Positions 4,875 through 5,675 of a DNA stretch of 5,675 nucleotides are shown here, in pieces. The DNA comes from Fen-1038 sp042408355. Lineage in GTDB: Bacteria > Chloroflexota > Anaerolineae > Anaerolineales > Villigracilaceae. The first letter of the stretch is position 1. The number at the start of each line of letters is the position of its first letter. The notes beneath the pieces were generated by a model that searched no databases, was not told the origin of the DNA, and worked only from the letters and a program-made list of their open reading frames with translations. The stretch is taken from the NCBI GenBank assembly GCA_042408355.1, contig JBHORD010000150.1, forward strand, positions 1 through 5,675, in the 5' to 3' direction. Made by a program: the position numbers and the translations under genes.

Positions 4875-5352
4875 CATAAAACGCTTGATCTACCTTCACG
4901 GGCTGGAAAGCAACAGCCAGACTTACAAAGCCGCGCTGATCCGCGCGGTGTACCCTGATTTGCTCATACCGGACTTTACCGGCTCGCTAGACGAACGGAT
5001 GCAGCAGCTTTATCCGATCCTCGGCGGCGCCTCCAACTGGACTTTGATCGGCTCATCATTCGGAGGCTTGATGGCCGCCCTGTTTTCGACGCGGCGTCCC
5101 GCACAAGTCCGCAAACAGATTTTGCTCGCGCCCGCGCTGATGCTCCCGGAATTCGCGGAAAACCTGCCCGCACCGATAGATGTTCCAACGGTCATTATTC
5201 ACGGAAGACAAGATACGGTTGTACCTGTGGCGATCAATAAGCCTTTGGCTGAAAAAGTTTTTCGCAATTTGGACTATCGTCTCGTGGACGACGATCATCG
5301 CCTGCATAAGGTTGCCGGGCAGTTAGACTGGAAAGAAATCATATCATCTTGA
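4867..5352 (+). CDS. YqiA-like (UPF0227) alpha/beta hydrolase, putative esterase
   Basis: A 161-residue small alpha/beta-hydrolase, the length of YqiA-type esterases, without signal peptide and therefore probably cytoplasmic. LIYLHGLESNSQTYK (7-21) gives the oxyanion-hole HG and the family-typical N-terminus. The nucleophile elbow is G62-S-S64-F-G66 with S64 as nucleophile. D116 in HGRQDTVVP and H144 in DDDHRLHK are the likely acid and base; H147 is an alternative. ATG 4867 lies inside the preceding gene (8-nt overlap) and has no clear Shine-Dalgarno sequence, which suggests translational coupling. The natural substrate is unknown; family members cleave short acyl esters in vitro. Confidence 0.85.
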   Translation: MLDIKRLIYLHGLESNSQTYKAALIRAVYPDLLIPDFTGSLDERMQQLYPILGGASNWTLIGSSFGGLMAALFSTRRPAQVRKQILLAPALMLPEFAENLPAPIDVPTVIIHGRQDTVVPVAINKPLAEKVFRNLDYRLVDDDHRLHKVAGQLDWKEIISS

Positions 5353-5357
5353 AATCA

Positions 5358-5373
5358 GTTTGATCGCTCAAAC
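5358..5373. other. Short hairpin after the hydrolase stop
   Basis: GTTTGA (5358-5363) and TCAAAC (5368-5373) are perfect complements around a TCGC loop, 5 nt after the stop codon. No T-run follows, so it is at best a weak terminator or a 3'-end stabilising stem. Confidence 0.3.
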
Positions 5374-5398
5374 CATCATCTCGCTTCCGAAAAAAGAT

Positions 5399-5427
5399 TT
5401 GCTTGGATAAGGATTTTGCTGTATATT
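5399..5427 (+). promoter_or_regulatory. Promoter for the acetyl-CoA synthetase-like gene
   Basis: A -35-like TTGCTT (5399-5404) and a -10-like TATATT (5422-5427) are separated by exactly 17 bp. The predicted start is near 5434, giving a 5' leader of about 25 nt before ATG 5459. This separates the gene from the upstream HEAT/membrane/hydrolase run. Confidence 0.55.
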
Positions 5428-5448
5428 TGGCGATATTTCCTCGCCAAA
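5426..5448. promoter_or_regulatory. Perfect inverted repeat across the -10 and ribosome-binding region (possible operator or RNA hairpin)
   Basis: TTTGGCGA (5426-5433) and TCGCCAAA (5441-5448) are exact complements around a 7-nt spacer. The repeat overlaps the last bases of the -10 element and the predicted transcript start, and its right arm reaches the AAA that begins the Shine-Dalgarno sequence AAAGGAGAG (5446-5454). It may be a repressor operator. If transcription starts upstream of it, it could instead form an RNA stem limiting access to the ribosome-binding site. Confidence 0.5.
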
Positions 5449-5458
5449 GGAGAGAGAC

Positions 5459-5675
5459 ATGGCCAAGAGCAAATCACAATTGGATGGTGAAGTCTATTAT
5501 CCGTCTCAGGAAGTTATCGCCCAGGCACGCTTAAAAGACTGGGATGAGCTGGCCGAAAAGGCGCGCAAAGATCCGCTGGCTTTTTGGGCGGCGGAGGCCG
5601 AAGAGCTGGAATGGTTCAAAAAGTGGGACAAGGTGCTCGACGACTCGAAAAAGCCTTTCTTCAGATGGTTCGTGG
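5459..5675 (+). CDS. acs: Acetyl-CoA synthetase-like (N-terminus only, runs off the window)
   Basis: The first 72 residues of an AMP-forming acyl-CoA synthetase. The full enzyme (about 640-660 residues in the family) activates acetate with ATP to acetyl-AMP and then makes acetyl-CoA in the cytoplasm. EVYYPSQEVIAQARLKDWDEL (11-31), DPLAFWAAEAEELEWFKKWDKVLD (38-61) and FFRWFV (67-72) match the acetyl-CoA synthetase N-terminal domain. The AMP-binding core and the C-terminal regulatory lysine lie outside the window. ATG 5459 is preceded by AAAGGAGAG (5446-5454) at good spacing. Propionyl-CoA synthetase or acetoacetyl-CoA synthetase share a similar N-terminus and cannot be fully excluded, though this wording fits acetyl-CoA synthetase best. 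Confidence 0.87.
   Translation, partial: MAKSKSQLDGEVYYPSQEVIAQARLKDWDELAEKARKDPLAFWAAEAEELEWFKKWDKVLDDSKKPFFRWFV

Overview
The window looks like an ordinary chromosomal stretch of a free-living bacterium with moderate to fairly high GC. A Chloroflexota (Anaerolineae-like) source is my best guess. The reasons are the archaeal/eukaryote-type prolyl-tRNA synthetase with a C-terminal zinc domain, the gene mix, and short degenerate tandem-repeat islands between and inside genes. The taxonomy is an inference. I see no rRNA, tRNA, CRISPR, transposase or phage gene.

Layout. A CCA-adding/poly(A) polymerase-type tRNA nucleotidyltransferase runs leftward (907 to the left edge, C-terminus missing). Everything else runs rightward. 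A divergent intergenic region (908-1105) holds face-to-face promoters and a leader of about 139 nt that ends in a clear intrinsic terminator only 22 nt before the next start codon. Downstream is a three-gene run: a MazG-like nucleotide pyrophosphohydrolase (1106-1411), a LOG/lysine-decarboxylase-like nucleotide phosphoribohydrolase overlapping it by ATGA (1408-1938), and proS (2017-3456). A second, tightly packed run follows: a HEAT-repeat protein distantly like AlkD (3536-4351), a glycine-rich seven-helix membrane protein of DUF4203/TMEM198 type (4353-4874) and a YqiA-like alpha/beta hydrolase (4867-5352). After a 106-nt gap with its own promoter, the window ends in the first 72 codons of an acetyl-CoA synthetase-like gene (5459 on).

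How the genes may work together. cca and proS both serve tRNA maturation or charging. The MazG-like and LOG-like pair could form a two-step nucleotide clean-up: NTP to NMP, then NMP to base plus ribose 5-phosphate. The leader, with a 27-codon ORF containing three Pro codons, a terminator and a possible antiterminator, could control the proS run by attenuation. This last idea is a hypothesis.

The most unusual structure is a set of three islands of degenerate 7- or 8-bp tandem words, each island using a different word. One lies inside cca and stays in frame (558-606). One fills the gap before proS (1926-2005) and one fills the gap after it (3461-3530). The two intergenic islands switch strand halfway, so they can fold on themselves.
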